From Flavobacterium nackdongense (GTDB lineage: Bacteria; Bacteroidota; Bacteroidia; Flavobacteriales; Flavobacteriaceae), in NCBI RefSeq assembly GCF_004355225.1, contig NZ_CP037933.1, forward strand, positions 992,001 through 1,056,000: 64,000 nt of DNA, written 5' to 3'. Position numbers and translations under genes: made by a program. Shown here piece after piece: positions 9,491 to 18,228 of this stretch; the stretch's first letter is position 1, and every line of letters begins with the position of its first letter. The notes under the pieces were generated by a model. The model made no database searches, was not told the origin of the DNA, and was given only the letters and a program-made list of their open reading frames with translations.

Positions 9491-9518
9491 GCAAAATAGG
9501 AACCCATTCACCCAATTT

Positions 9519-10712
9519 ATGACAACAACAATCCAACAACGAATTCAATCCATTGATATCCTAAGAGGTATAGTAATGGTCATTATGGCACTTGACCACG
9601 TGAGAGACTATTTTCACATTTATGCTTGGACAGACGACCCATTAAATCTGGAAACAACCACTCCAGAGCTATACTTTACAAGATATATCACCCATTTTTG
9701 TGCACCCACCTTTGTTTTTCTATCGGGAGTATCCATCTATTTACAAAGTTTGCGAAAAACAACACCAGAATTGAGCGCTTTTCTACTAAAACGCGGCTTG
9801 TGGCTCATTTTTGTTGAATTGGTGATTGTTGCTTTTGCCTGGTCGTTCAATCCTGCCTTCGAGCGATTTCCACTTGGAGTGATATGGTCCATTGGAGTGA
9901 GTATGTTCCTGCTCGGCTTTCTCATCCGATTACCCTATAAACTAATTTTAGGCTTGGGATTAGTGATCGTTTTTGGCCACAATGTATTAGATTTTCCCGA
10001 AGCCACAACTGGTTTTCAAGGAGGTTTTTGGCTGGATTTATTGCATAGTAGTAAATGGACTTCGTATGAAATTATGGATAATCGGAATTTGATTATTGCT
10101 TATCCATTCTTACCTTGGCTTGGTTTGATGATGGTGGGCTATTGCACGGGACGACTCTTTTCACCCCAATTTGACATTTTGCGAAGGAAAAAACTTTTAA
10201 CCCAAATGGGTATTGGATTACTGGTTTTATTTGTGATTTTGCGGAGCATCAACGTTTATGGCGATCCTGTAGCCTGGTCACCACAACGCAACGGATTATA
10301 CACTTTCTTTTCCTTTATGAATATCCACAAATACCCGCCTTCGCTGTTGTATATGTGTGTAACCATTGGTTGTGCCCTAGTCGTTTTGCCTCATTTAGAA
10401 AAATTAGAAAATCGATTTACCAAAATAATGGTCGTTTTCGGTCGAACAGCATTTTTTTACTACATCTTACATTTGTATTTAATTCATATATTAGCTGCGA
10501 TCAGTTTTTATATTCACGGCCATACTTTAGAAAAAATAGCCGAAGGAGAAAGTGTTTTTAAGTGGAAGTTTGTGGTTCCGGGAGAAGGATTTGGACTACT
10601 TGGGGTTTATCTAATTTGGATTTTTGTCATTGTTTGCTTGTATCCGCTTTGCAAATGGTATGATACCTATAAAACCAAGCACAAAGAAAAATGGTGGTTG
10701 AGTTATTTGTAA
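9519..10712 (+). CDS. DUF1624 membrane protein (heparan-glucosaminide acetyltransferase-like)
   Basis: Polytopic inner-membrane protein of about 397 residues with roughly ten hydrophobic segments. The N-terminus IQSIDILRGIVMVIMALDHVRDYF carries the DxLRGxxxxxMxxDH signature of DUF1624 and the related acyltransferase families, which move acetyl groups across the membrane to sugars. Other family features are THFCAPTFVFLSGVSIYL and FGRTAFFYYILHLYLIH. ATG 9519 is preferred because the longer frame would start inside a terminator hairpin. It precedes a GNAT gene by 31 bases. The acceptor molecule is unknown. Confidence 0.88.
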   Translation: MTTTIQQRIQSIDILRGIVMVIMALDHVRDYFHIYAWTDDPLNLETTTPELYFTRYITHFCAPTFVFLSGVSIYLQSLRKTTPELSAFLLKRGLWLIFVELVIVAFAWSFNPAFERFPLGVIWSIGVSMFLLGFLIRLPYKLILGLGLVIVFGHNVLDFPEATTGFQGGFWLDLLHSSKWTSYEIMDNRNLIIAYPFLPWLGLMMVGYCTGRLFSPQFDILRRKKLLTQMGIGLLVLFVILRSINVYGDPVAWSPQRNGLYTFFSFMNIHKYPPSLLYMCVTIGCALVVLPHLEKLENRFTKIMVVFGRTAFFYYILHLYLIHILAAISFYIHGHTLEKIAEGESVFKWKFVVPGEGFGLLGVYLIWIFVIVCLYPLCKWYDTYKTKHKEKWWLSYL

Positions 10713-10743
10713 AACAAATAAATTATAATAAAATTAAATACCA

Positions 10744-11265
10744 ATGAATACAAATTCTTCTATCGAAATTCGGGATGCCATTCTGCCAGAAGACCTAGAA
10801 CATATCAAAAAATTATGGACGGATTATCTCACTTGGGGTAACGACAATATGCAACTAAATTATGGAGTGCATCCGCATAATCCGAAGCCACAGGTCGAAA
10901 AAGATATTGAAATGATTGCTAAATTTCTGCCACCAAACGGGAGACTTATCCTAGCTTTTATCGATGGAAATGCTTGTGGAATAGGATGTCTAAAAAGTAT
11001 CAATGATGAAATAGGCGAAATCAAACGAATGTATGTAGATCCTTCTTTTAGAAAAATTGGCGCAGGACGAGCTATTCTTAATGCTTTATTAAATGCAGCT
11101 AAAGAAACCGGTTACAAAAAAGTACGGTTGGACAGTCCAAAATTTATGGAAGCCGCACATTCGCTCTACCGAAGTTTCGGTTTTCAACCCATTTCCGCAT
11201 ATCCCGAAGTGGAAATTCCAGCAGAGTTTAGACAGTATTTATTGTTTATGGAGATTGAATTGTAG
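10744..11265 (+). CDS. GNAT-family N-acetyltransferase
   Basis: 173-residue acetyl-CoA-dependent N-acyltransferase. The core shows motif A as IKRMYVDPSFRKIGAGRAILNALL, where the Arg/Gly-x-Gly-x-Gly/Ala loop binds the CoA pyrophosphate, then VRLDSPKFMEAAHSLYRSFGF, the motif B part with the Tyr near the active site. No signal peptide; cytoplasmic. Probably in one unit with the DUF1624 gene (31-base gap). The substrate is not predictable. Confidence 0.9.
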   Translation: MNTNSSIEIRDAILPEDLEHIKKLWTDYLTWGNDNMQLNYGVHPHNPKPQVEKDIEMIAKFLPPNGRLILAFIDGNACGIGCLKSINDEIGEIKRMYVDPSFRKIGAGRAILNALLNAAKETGYKKVRLDSPKFMEAAHSLYRSFGFQPISAYPEVEIPAEFRQYLLFMEIEL

Positions 11266-11473
11266 AAAGCAATGATTCAAACAGTTCACTATTTAAAACA
11301 ATTTAAAAAAATGATAACTAATTATTTGTACTTTTAAAACCGAAATCCCTTTCACAATACAAAGCTAAATATTCTTTAAAAATTAAAGGATATTGTAAAA
11401 TGGAAATCAAAGATTACTGCATCAATGCGCCTGTTATTTGCGCGTAACCAATCCCTAAAACAATAAAAAAGTC

Positions 11474-12937
11474 ATGTGTAAGACAAAACAAACCACCCTC
11501 CTATTTATCGCATTGATAAATATATTTTCTTTTCAGCTACTAGCGCAAAATAAAAGTAACACCAAAGCAAATGATGCTCTGAAAAATCAAGCAGCGGCAA
11601 GCATACAATCCGGTTATGATGCCTATAAAAAAATCGCATTAAATATTTGGGATTTTGCCGAATTGGGATACAAAGAAAATAAAAGTACCGCCTTGTTGCA
11701 GACTACATTAAAAGATAATGGTTTTACAGTTCAATCTGGTGTTGCTGGAATGCCAACCGCCTTTGTAGCCACTTATGGTAGCGGTTCACCTGTTATTGGA
11801 ATATTGGCAGAATTTGACGCTTTGCCCGGCATTTCACAGGACAATTCTTCTGTAAAAACACCTATAGCAAATAAAACTAGCGGACACGCTTGTGGCCATC
11901 ATTTATTTGGTACTGGCTCTGTAGCTGCTGGTATTGCCATCAAAAAATTATTAGAAACAGGAAAAATAAAAGGCACAATCAAGGTTTTTGGTTGCCCAGC
12001 AGAGGAAGGGGGAAGCGGAAAGGTGTTTATGGTTAGAGAAGGATTGTTTACTACTGTCGATATTGCGATTCATTGGCATCCAAGCAATGACAATTCAGTA
12101 ACGTATTCTGGCGCATTGGCAAATAAATCTGCGAAGTTTAGATTTTATGGTATTGCATCACACGCGGCTGGGTCGCCAGAAAAAGGTCGTTCGGCATTGG
12201 ATGGTGTAGAGGCTATGGATGCAATGGTTAATATGATGCGAGAACATATCCCACAAGAAACTCGAATTCATTATGTAATTACCAATGGCGGCAAAGCGCC
12301 TAATGTGGTTCCTGAATTTGCAGAAGTGTATTATTATGTTCGACACCCCGATAAAGAAACTGCCGTTTCTATTTTTGATAGAATTGCAAAAGCAGCAGAA
12401 GGCGCTGCCCTAGGAACAGAAACTAAAATGGATTACGAAATAATTGGTGGCACGCACGACTTACTCATCAATAAAACACTTGCCCAAAATATGCAAACTA
12501 ACCTAGAAAAAGTAGGTGGTGTGCAATACACAGCTGATGAAACTATTTATGCTAAAAAAATTCAAGCGAGTTTTTTAGGTAAATCAGAGTCAATAGATTT
12601 TGCAGCAAAAGTAAAACCATTGCACATTGATAAAAATTTAGGCTCTACCGATGTTGGTGATGTAAGCTATACAGTCCCAACAGTGGGCGTAGAAACTGCA
12701 ACTTGGGTATCCGGAACGAGTGCACATAGCTGGCAGGCAGTTGCTTGTGGCGGCACCGATATTGGAATAAAAGGAATGATGGTCGCTGCAAAAACAATGG
12801 CTTTTACAGCAATCGATTTATTCACAAACCCAGAATTAATAAAAACCGCAAAAGAAGAATTTATTCGAACAAAAGGCGATTACAAATACAAGGCTCTTCT
12901 TGGAGACATAAAACCAGCACTGAATTATAGGGATTAA
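11474..12937 (+). CDS. Exported M20 amidohydrolase, AbgB-like
   Basis: 487-residue zinc amidohydrolase of the M20 family, closest in appearance to the p-aminobenzoyl-glutamate hydrolase subunit B (AbgB) branch: long, with GHACGHHLFGTGSVAAGIA and CPAEEGGSGKVFM, and a C-terminal STDVGDVSYTVPTVGVET segment typical of that branch. The N-terminus is a signal peptide (TLLFIALINIFSFQLLAQ), so it acts outside the cytoplasm. Metal ligands expected are His in HACGH, Asp in AEFDALPG, Glu of PAEEGG and a later His. The gene after it is a second M20 enzyme 53 bases downstream with a near-identical signal peptide. The substrate is likely an N-acyl or peptide amide. Confidence 0.9.
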   Translation: MCKTKQTTLLFIALINIFSFQLLAQNKSNTKANDALKNQAAASIQSGYDAYKKIALNIWDFAELGYKENKSTALLQTTLKDNGFTVQSGVAGMPTAFVATYGSGSPVIGILAEFDALPGISQDNSSVKTPIANKTSGHACGHHLFGTGSVAAGIAIKKLLETGKIKGTIKVFGCPAEEGGSGKVFMVREGLFTTVDIAIHWHPSNDNSVTYSGALANKSAKFRFYGIASHAAGSPEKGRSALDGVEAMDAMVNMMREHIPQETRIHYVITNGGKAPNVVPEFAEVYYYVRHPDKETAVSIFDRIAKAAEGAALGTETKMDYEIIGGTHDLLINKTLAQNMQTNLEKVGGVQYTADETIYAKKIQASFLGKSESIDFAAKVKPLHIDKNLGSTDVGDVSYTVPTVGVETATWVSGTSAHSWQAVACGGTDIGIKGMMVAAKTMAFTAIDLFTNPELIKTAKEEFIRTKGDYKYKALLGDIKPALNYRD

Positions 12938-12990
12938 GTTTTACATTACTGTCAATCAATTATAAAAACACCAAAAACAAATTTAATAAA

Positions 12991-14313
12991 ATGAAATTAA
13001 AGCAATCCTCTCTCCTATTTTTCGCATTGATAAACATACTATATTTTCCATTAATGGCTCAAAAAAGTACCTACAGCGAAGCCATTGTAAAAAAAGCCAA
13101 TGCCATTGACCAAAAAGTGATTGCTTGGCGACACGATTTTCATCAAAACCCGGAATTGGGTAACCGAGAAACACGCACTGCAGCTGTTGTAGCTAAACAT
13201 TTGCAATCGCTTGGTATTGATGTAAAAACGAATGTAGCTCATACGGGAGTCGTAGGCATTTTGAAAGGCGATAAACCCGGACCAGTGATCGCTTTACGAG
13301 CGGATATGGATGCTTTGCCAGTCGAAGAAGTAAATAATTTGCCTTATGCTTCCAAAGTGAAAACGATGTACAACGGAAAAGAAACTAGTGTCATGCACGC
13401 TTGCGGACACGACGGACATACCGCCATTTTGATGGGCGTTGCCGAAGTTTTGGCAAGTATGAAAAAAGAATTGCGCGGTACCGTAAAATTTATTTTTCAA
13501 CCAGCGGAAGAAGGGGCACCAAAAGGCGAAGAAGGAGGAGCCGCATTAATGATAAAAGAAGGCGTAATGGAAAACCCAAAAGTAGATGTGATTTTCGGAT
13601 TACACTTAAATTCACAACTCGAAGTCAATAAACTTTCGTATCGCCCAGCTGGAACATTTGCTGGTATCGAAGATTTTAAAATTACTGTAAAAGGCAAACC
13701 AAGTCACGGTTCCCAACCTTGGAATTCCGTAGATCCTATAGTAGTTGCTGCTCAAATTATTACTAGCCTTCAAACTATCGTAAGTAGAAATATAAAACTT
13801 ACCGATAACGCCGCTGTAGTCACAGTAGGTTCTATTCAAGGCGGTAATCGTTCTAATATTATTCCGAAAGAAGTGGAAATGATTGGAGATATCAGAACAT
13901 TTACAAATGAAGATGAAACGCTAATAGTGAACCGCATCAAACAAATAGCCGAAAAAACTGCCGAAGCCGCAGGAGCAACCGCAGTTGTAGAGATGCCTTA
14001 TCAAACGCATTACCCCGTTACTTTTAATAATGTTGATTTAACTAAAGCGATGTTACCATCTTTACAAAAATCGGCTGGAGTTGAAAACGTGCTGCTGGTT
14101 CCCGCGACTACTGGTGCAGAAGATTTTTCGTTTTTCGCTCAAAAAGTACCTGGATTGTACATTCGCTTGGGAGGAACGGCAAAGGGGAAAGACATTAAAA
14201 CCGTTGGCCCACATCATACCCCTGAGTTTATTATTGAGGATGATTCATTCAAATTAGGAGTGATTGCGCTCAGTAATTTGGTTTTTGATTATGCAGCAAT
14301 GACTAAGAAATAA
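12991..14313 (+). CDS. Exported M20D amidohydrolase (hippurate hydrolase/IAA-amino acid hydrolase-like)
   Basis: 440-residue M20D carboxypeptidase or amidohydrolase. Visible motifs are RADMDALPVEE, MHACGHDGHTAILMGVAEVL (metal ligands), FQPAEEGAPKGEEGGA (catalytic Glu), GLHLNSQL, the dimerisation domain start KITVKGKPSHGS, and GAEDFSFFAQKVPG near the C-terminus. The signal peptide SLLFFALINILYFPLMAQ closely matches that of the gene upstream. The family removes acyl groups from amino acids or peptides. It probably forms a two-gene unit with its upstream paralogue and is followed by a palindromic repeat. Confidence 0.93.
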   Translation: MKLKQSSLLFFALINILYFPLMAQKSTYSEAIVKKANAIDQKVIAWRHDFHQNPELGNRETRTAAVVAKHLQSLGIDVKTNVAHTGVVGILKGDKPGPVIALRADMDALPVEEVNNLPYASKVKTMYNGKETSVMHACGHDGHTAILMGVAEVLASMKKELRGTVKFIFQPAEEGAPKGEEGGAALMIKEGVMENPKVDVIFGLHLNSQLEVNKLSYRPAGTFAGIEDFKITVKGKPSHGSQPWNSVDPIVVAAQIITSLQTIVSRNIKLTDNAAVVTVGSIQGGNRSNIIPKEVEMIGDIRTFTNEDETLIVNRIKQIAEKTAEAAGATAVVEMPYQTHYPVTFNNVDLTKAMLPSLQKSAGVENVLLVPATTGAEDFSFFAQKVPGLYIRLGGTAKGKDIKTVGPHHTPEFIIEDDSFKLGVIALSNLVFDYAAMTKK

Positions 14314-14389
14314 AACAATTCAGTCATTAAATCAAAAAAGTTTAAATCAGCTGAATCCAGGATTGAAATCTGGCGCTAAGGTACTTCGA

Positions 14390-14427
14390 ATAGACCTCAA
14401 AGGTTTTAAAAACCTTTGAGGTCTGAT
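14390..14427. repeat. GACCTCAAAGG palindromic repeat, copy 1
   Basis: Near-perfect palindrome with arms GACCTCAAAGGTTTT and AAAACCTTTGAGGTC. It sits between the convergent M20 and M28 genes. A second copy lies at 15942-15977 on the other side of the M28 gene. As RNA it would fold into a stable hairpin and may serve as a two-way transcription end. Confidence 0.85.
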
Positions 14428-14470
14428 ACTGGTAATCTAAAAAAAAATCAAACTCGAACCGATTGGAAAA

Positions 14471-15856
14471 TCATTTTGGTTCGAATAAAGAATAATTTTG
14501 ATCCATCAAATACAGCATCGCCGCCATAGTTGCCGCGCCTAATTCCAGTTCTCTTTTGTTGATGGCACCAAATTTGTCGTTTGCCGCGTGATGATAATCG
14601 AAATAACGCTGTGAATCGGGTTTCAATCCTGCTTTTATAATGGATTTCGAGGTTAATGGTTCAATATCTGAGCCACCATGTCCCTTTACAAAACTATGAA
14701 TTAAATACGGTTCGAATACAGGTTTCCAAGTCAGTATTTTATCGAAAACCGCATCGCTACTTTCAATCGAAAAACCTCTTGGCGAAAAACCACCCGAGTC
14801 ACTTTCTAAGGCAAAAATGTGCTTTTCCTTGTTGGCTTGAGCCAATTCTTCGTATTTTTTTCCGCCTCTTCCCCCATTTTCTTCATTCATAAAAAGTACC
14901 ACCCGAAGCGTATTTTTTGGCTTATAGCCAATGTTTTTGAAGATATTCATCACTTCCATACTTTGCACTACGCCTGCTCCATCATCGTGTGAGCCATCGG
15001 CAAGATCCCAAGAATCGAGATGCCCGCCCACAACCATTATATTTTCAGGATGTTCGCTGCCTTTGAGTTCCCCAACAACATTATAAGACACCACATCATC
15101 CATTTGCTGGCAAGATTGCTTCAAGTAGAATTTTAGTTTTGGATTATTTTTTAAAGTTTTACTCAATAATTCAGCCGCATTTGTGCTTATCGCCGCTGCA
15201 GGAATGTATTGCGACTTTGGAAGATCACCGTAATTTTGATTACCTGTATGCGGAAAATCGTCTAAACGCAAATTCATCGAGCGTACAATAGTAGCCACTG
15301 CTCCATATTTAGCGGCCTCTTTTGCACCAGAAGATCTTTGATCAACACAACCTCTGTAGGACAAAAATGTTTCTATATTTTCGGGTTCCATTGGCCGATT
15401 ATAAAAAACTATTTTCCCTTTTAATTTGCCGCCCAAAGTTTCTAATTCTTTAATGCTTTTCACCTCGATTACTTCCGCAGTAAGACCATTTTTGGGAGTA
15501 GCAATGGAACCACCAAGCGCACAAACTGGGACATTAATTTTAGATTTATTGTCTAAAATATAAGCCGATTCTTTTTCGCCTCGAACCCACTTGGGAACCA
15601 TCATCTCCTGAAGATAGACACGATCAAAACCCAAAGTTTCTAGTTGCGATTTGGTATATTGAACGGCTTTTTCGGCATTGGCTGAACCTGATAAGCGAGC
15701 ACCAATTGAATTAGACAAATAGTCCAACCAAGAATAACATTTAGAATTGGTTAAGGATGATTTGTAAATTTCTTTGATGGTTTGTTCTTCTTTAGTTTGG
15801 GAAAATAACAGAATTCCATTTAGAAATAGAACAATTAATAAAGCTGATTTTTTCAT
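14471..15856 (-). CDS. Exported M28-family zinc aminopeptidase
   Basis: About 461 residues from ATG 15856 (MKKSALLIVLFLNGILLFSQ is a signal peptide; the longer frame upstream is lysine-rich and implausible). Metal-site motifs of peptidase family M28 are seen: GGHLDSWDLADGSHDDGAGV (His and Asp), FMNEENGGRGG (catalytic and ligand Glu), ALESDSGGFSP (Asp) and YFDYHHAANDKF (His). A PA-like inserted domain lies before the catalytic part, around residues 140-260. It resembles the glutamate carboxypeptidase/plasma carboxypeptidase Q branch. Its two ends are flanked by copies of the same palindrome. Confidence 0.92.
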   Translation of the reverse strand: MKKSALLIVLFLNGILLFSQTKEEQTIKEIYKSSLTNSKCYSWLDYLSNSIGARLSGSANAEKAVQYTKSQLETLGFDRVYLQEMMVPKWVRGEKESAYILDNKSKINVPVCALGGSIATPKNGLTAEVIEVKSIKELETLGGKLKGKIVFYNRPMEPENIETFLSYRGCVDQRSSGAKEAAKYGAVATIVRSMNLRLDDFPHTGNQNYGDLPKSQYIPAAAISTNAAELLSKTLKNNPKLKFYLKQSCQQMDDVVSYNVVGELKGSEHPENIMVVGGHLDSWDLADGSHDDGAGVVQSMEVMNIFKNIGYKPKNTLRVVLFMNEENGGRGGKKYEELAQANKEKHIFALESDSGGFSPRGFSIESSDAVFDKILTWKPVFEPYLIHSFVKGHGGSDIEPLTSKSIIKAGLKPDSQRYFDYHHAANDKFGAINKRELELGAATMAAMLYLMDQNYSLFEPK

Positions 15857-15941
15857 GTATAAGTTACTCGTAATTAATTTGATTTTTTTAATCTTTGATT
15901 TGGATTTAAAGTTGAACTTTATCAACATTTAATTTATATAG

Positions 15942-15977
15942 AACAGACCTCAAAGGTTTTTACAACCTTTGAGGTCT
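15942..15977. repeat. GACCTCAAAGG palindromic repeat, copy 2
   Basis: Second copy of the palindrome at 14390-14427: arms AGACCTCAAAGGTTT and AACCTTTGAGGTCT around a 3-6 base loop. It lies just downstream of the GH97 gene and upstream of the M28 gene. Arms are identical between the copies while the loops differ (TAAA against TACA), as expected for a mobile palindrome or a constrained hairpin. Confidence 0.85.
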
Positions 15978-15996
15978 TGATTAAATTAAAAAGTCT

Positions 15997-18096
15997 TTAT
16001 TTAATTGGTTCAAAACTAATCGCTGTTCCGCCACCCGGAGCCAAATTCAATTTGATTTTTGAGTTAGAAGTAACTTCGACGGTGCTTATTTTATAGGCAA
16101 TTGGATTTTTTTTCCAATCGGCATCTTTGGCATCTTCATAAATAATGGCTTTGTATTTTTTTCCTTTGGTTAGGAAATCCAATTTAATTTCAGATTGTCG
16201 TGCATTTTCATCAGTGATGGCGCCTAGAAACCATTGCTCCGAATTTTTAGCTTTCCGAACCACGGTCAAATAATCTCCGGGTTCTGCTTCTAAATATTTA
16301 GAATCTTGCCAATCTAGCGCCACATCTTTGATAAACTGAAAAGCATCGGGATATTTTTCGTAATTTTCTGGCAAATCAGCGGCCATTTGCAAAGGCGAAT
16401 ACATGGTTACATACAATGCTAATTGTTTGACCAAAGTTGTATGAACCTGTTCGGTTTTCGATTTGTCGTAATAACTCATTTTGATTTCGAAAATTCCCGG
16501 GGTATAATCCATCGGGCCTCCAAGCAATCTTGTAAAAGGCAAAATCGTTTCGTGCATCGGAGGATTTCCGTTACTCCAAGCATTGAATTCATTGCCACGA
16601 GCCGCTTCGGCAGCGATATAATTGGGATAAGTTCGGCTGTAGCCTGTGGGCCGTGAACTTTCGTGTGAATTCAACATCAATTTATAATCGGCGGCGCGAC
16701 GGGCTACAAAATTAAAATGGTTGACCATCGTTTGTCCGTCGTGAAATTCGCCACGCGGAATAATTTTGCCCACATAACCTGATTTAACAGCAGGATAATC
16801 GTATTTTTTCATCAAATCGAAAGCACGATCCAAATGTCTTTCGTAATTGGCAACCGAAGCCGAAGTTTCGTGATGCATAATCATTTTGATATTTTTGGCT
16901 TTGGCGTAAGCCCTAACTTCATCAAGATTAAAGTCCGGATAAGGAGTTACAAAGTCGAAAACATCTTCTTTCCAATTGCCAAACCAATCTTCCCAACCAA
17001 CATTCCAACCTTCGACTAGAACGCCATCGAAACCATTTTTAGCAGCAAAATCAATATACCTTTTGGTGTTTTCGGTCGTTGCTCCGTGCTTTCCAGTGGG
17101 TTTTAATTGTCCATCGGCGGCATTTTGTGCATTTTGCGAACCGGCATAATCCCAAGTCGATTTCCCGACGTGCATTTCCCACCAAATTCCCACGTATTTC
17201 ATTGGTTTAATATAAGAGGTATCATCAATTTTACAAGGTTCGTTCAGATTCAAAATCATCTTAGAACCCACAATATCTCTGGCGTCGTCGCTCATCATAA
17301 CAGTTCTCCAAGGGGAAACACAAGGCGCTTGTAAATAAGCTTTGTCGCCAATGGCATTGGGAACTAAATGTGAAGTTAATTTATAATTTTTCACATCGGC
17401 ATCGAGGTGCATGATCGGATAATTGACCACAGCAGCTTCAAAAATATTGAGGTACAAACCCGAGGGCGACTTCATCATCAATGGGGATTGAATCGTGGTT
17501 TTTCCGGAAATAGACTTCACTCCTATTCCATTATTTAAATCTATTTTTTGGGTGTCGATAGCTGAAAACAGCGTTTCGTTGTACACATATTCCTGACTAT
17601 CAAAATCGCCTGGAATCCAGAAAGTCTTGTGGTCTTCAGTCAAATTAAACTGAGAAACCTCATCCGAAATGATGAAATAATTCAAGTCTTTTTGCTTTGG
17701 AAAATCATATCTAAAGGCAACGCCCTCATCGAAAACTCTGAAAATGATATTCATTTTTATATGAGTATCCTTTTGCGAAAGCGCGACAACAAGTTCATTG
17801 TAATGATTTGTAATAGTTGCTTGTTCGCCTAAAACGGGTTGCCAAGACTCATTAAAACTGGAATTTTTGAGGTTATCTATTTCAAAGTTAACATTCAAGG
17901 CAGGTTTGTCCTTTAGTTTAATGCCCAAAGTACTTTCGGAAATTATAACTTTGTTTTTGTACTTGACGACATAAGAAGGCTGTCCAGAAGGAGTCAGTTT
18001 GAAATCTAGGGCGATTGTACCTGATGGCGATTTGGTGTTTTGAGCATACAGCATATTCAAGAGGAGAAATAGAATAGTTGATAAGAAATATTTCAT
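15997..18096 (-). CDS. susB: GH97 alpha-glucosidase, SusB-like inverting type
   Basis: 699-residue exported glycoside hydrolase of family 97 (signal peptide ending MLYAQN). The order fits the family: N-terminal beta-sandwich (about 20-280), TIM barrel (about 290-580), C-terminal sheet. Motifs line up with SusB of Bacteroides: MHHETSASVANYERHLD, AVKSGYVGKIIPRGE, NSHESSRPTGYSRTYPN and AARGNEF hold the Glu residues used by inverting members. KSGYVG has Gly where retaining GH97 enzymes carry their nucleophile Asp, so an inverting mechanism on alpha-glucans is inferred. No SusCD genes are nearby. CAAATATA at 18118-18125 gives a minus-strand -7 box (TATATTTG) about 20 bases upstream of the start. 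Confidence 0.95.
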   Translation of the reverse strand: MKYFLSTILFLLLNMLYAQNTKSPSGTIALDFKLTPSGQPSYVVKYKNKVIISESTLGIKLKDKPALNVNFEIDNLKNSSFNESWQPVLGEQATITNHYNELVVALSQKDTHIKMNIIFRVFDEGVAFRYDFPKQKDLNYFIISDEVSQFNLTEDHKTFWIPGDFDSQEYVYNETLFSAIDTQKIDLNNGIGVKSISGKTTIQSPLMMKSPSGLYLNIFEAAVVNYPIMHLDADVKNYKLTSHLVPNAIGDKAYLQAPCVSPWRTVMMSDDARDIVGSKMILNLNEPCKIDDTSYIKPMKYVGIWWEMHVGKSTWDYAGSQNAQNAADGQLKPTGKHGATTENTKRYIDFAAKNGFDGVLVEGWNVGWEDWFGNWKEDVFDFVTPYPDFNLDEVRAYAKAKNIKMIMHHETSASVANYERHLDRAFDLMKKYDYPAVKSGYVGKIIPRGEFHDGQTMVNHFNFVARRAADYKLMLNSHESSRPTGYSRTYPNYIAAEAARGNEFNAWSNGNPPMHETILPFTRLLGGPMDYTPGIFEIKMSYYDKSKTEQVHTTLVKQLALYVTMYSPLQMAADLPENYEKYPDAFQFIKDVALDWQDSKYLEAEPGDYLTVVRKAKNSEQWFLGAITDENARQSEIKLDFLTKGKKYKAIIYEDAKDADWKKNPIAYKISTVEVTSNSKIKLNLAPGGGTAISFEPIK

Positions 18097-18194
18097 TTTA
18101 GTTCATTTTAGAACCGTCAAATATAGCAACTGTAGCCTTATAATTAAAGGAGATTGGCAAAAAATTTATGATGGCTTACTCCTCGAATTTGCAT

Positions 18195-18226
18195 CAAAAA
18201 AAAACGTCCCAAAAAAGGGACGTTTG
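18195..18226 (-). terminator. Terminator of the lysine/alanine dehydrogenase-like gene
   Basis: Stem AAACGTCCC/GGGACGTTT with a six-base loop; read on the minus strand it is followed by a run of eight or nine T. It starts three bases after the stop codon at 18229. Confidence 0.9.
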
Positions 18227-18228
18227 CA

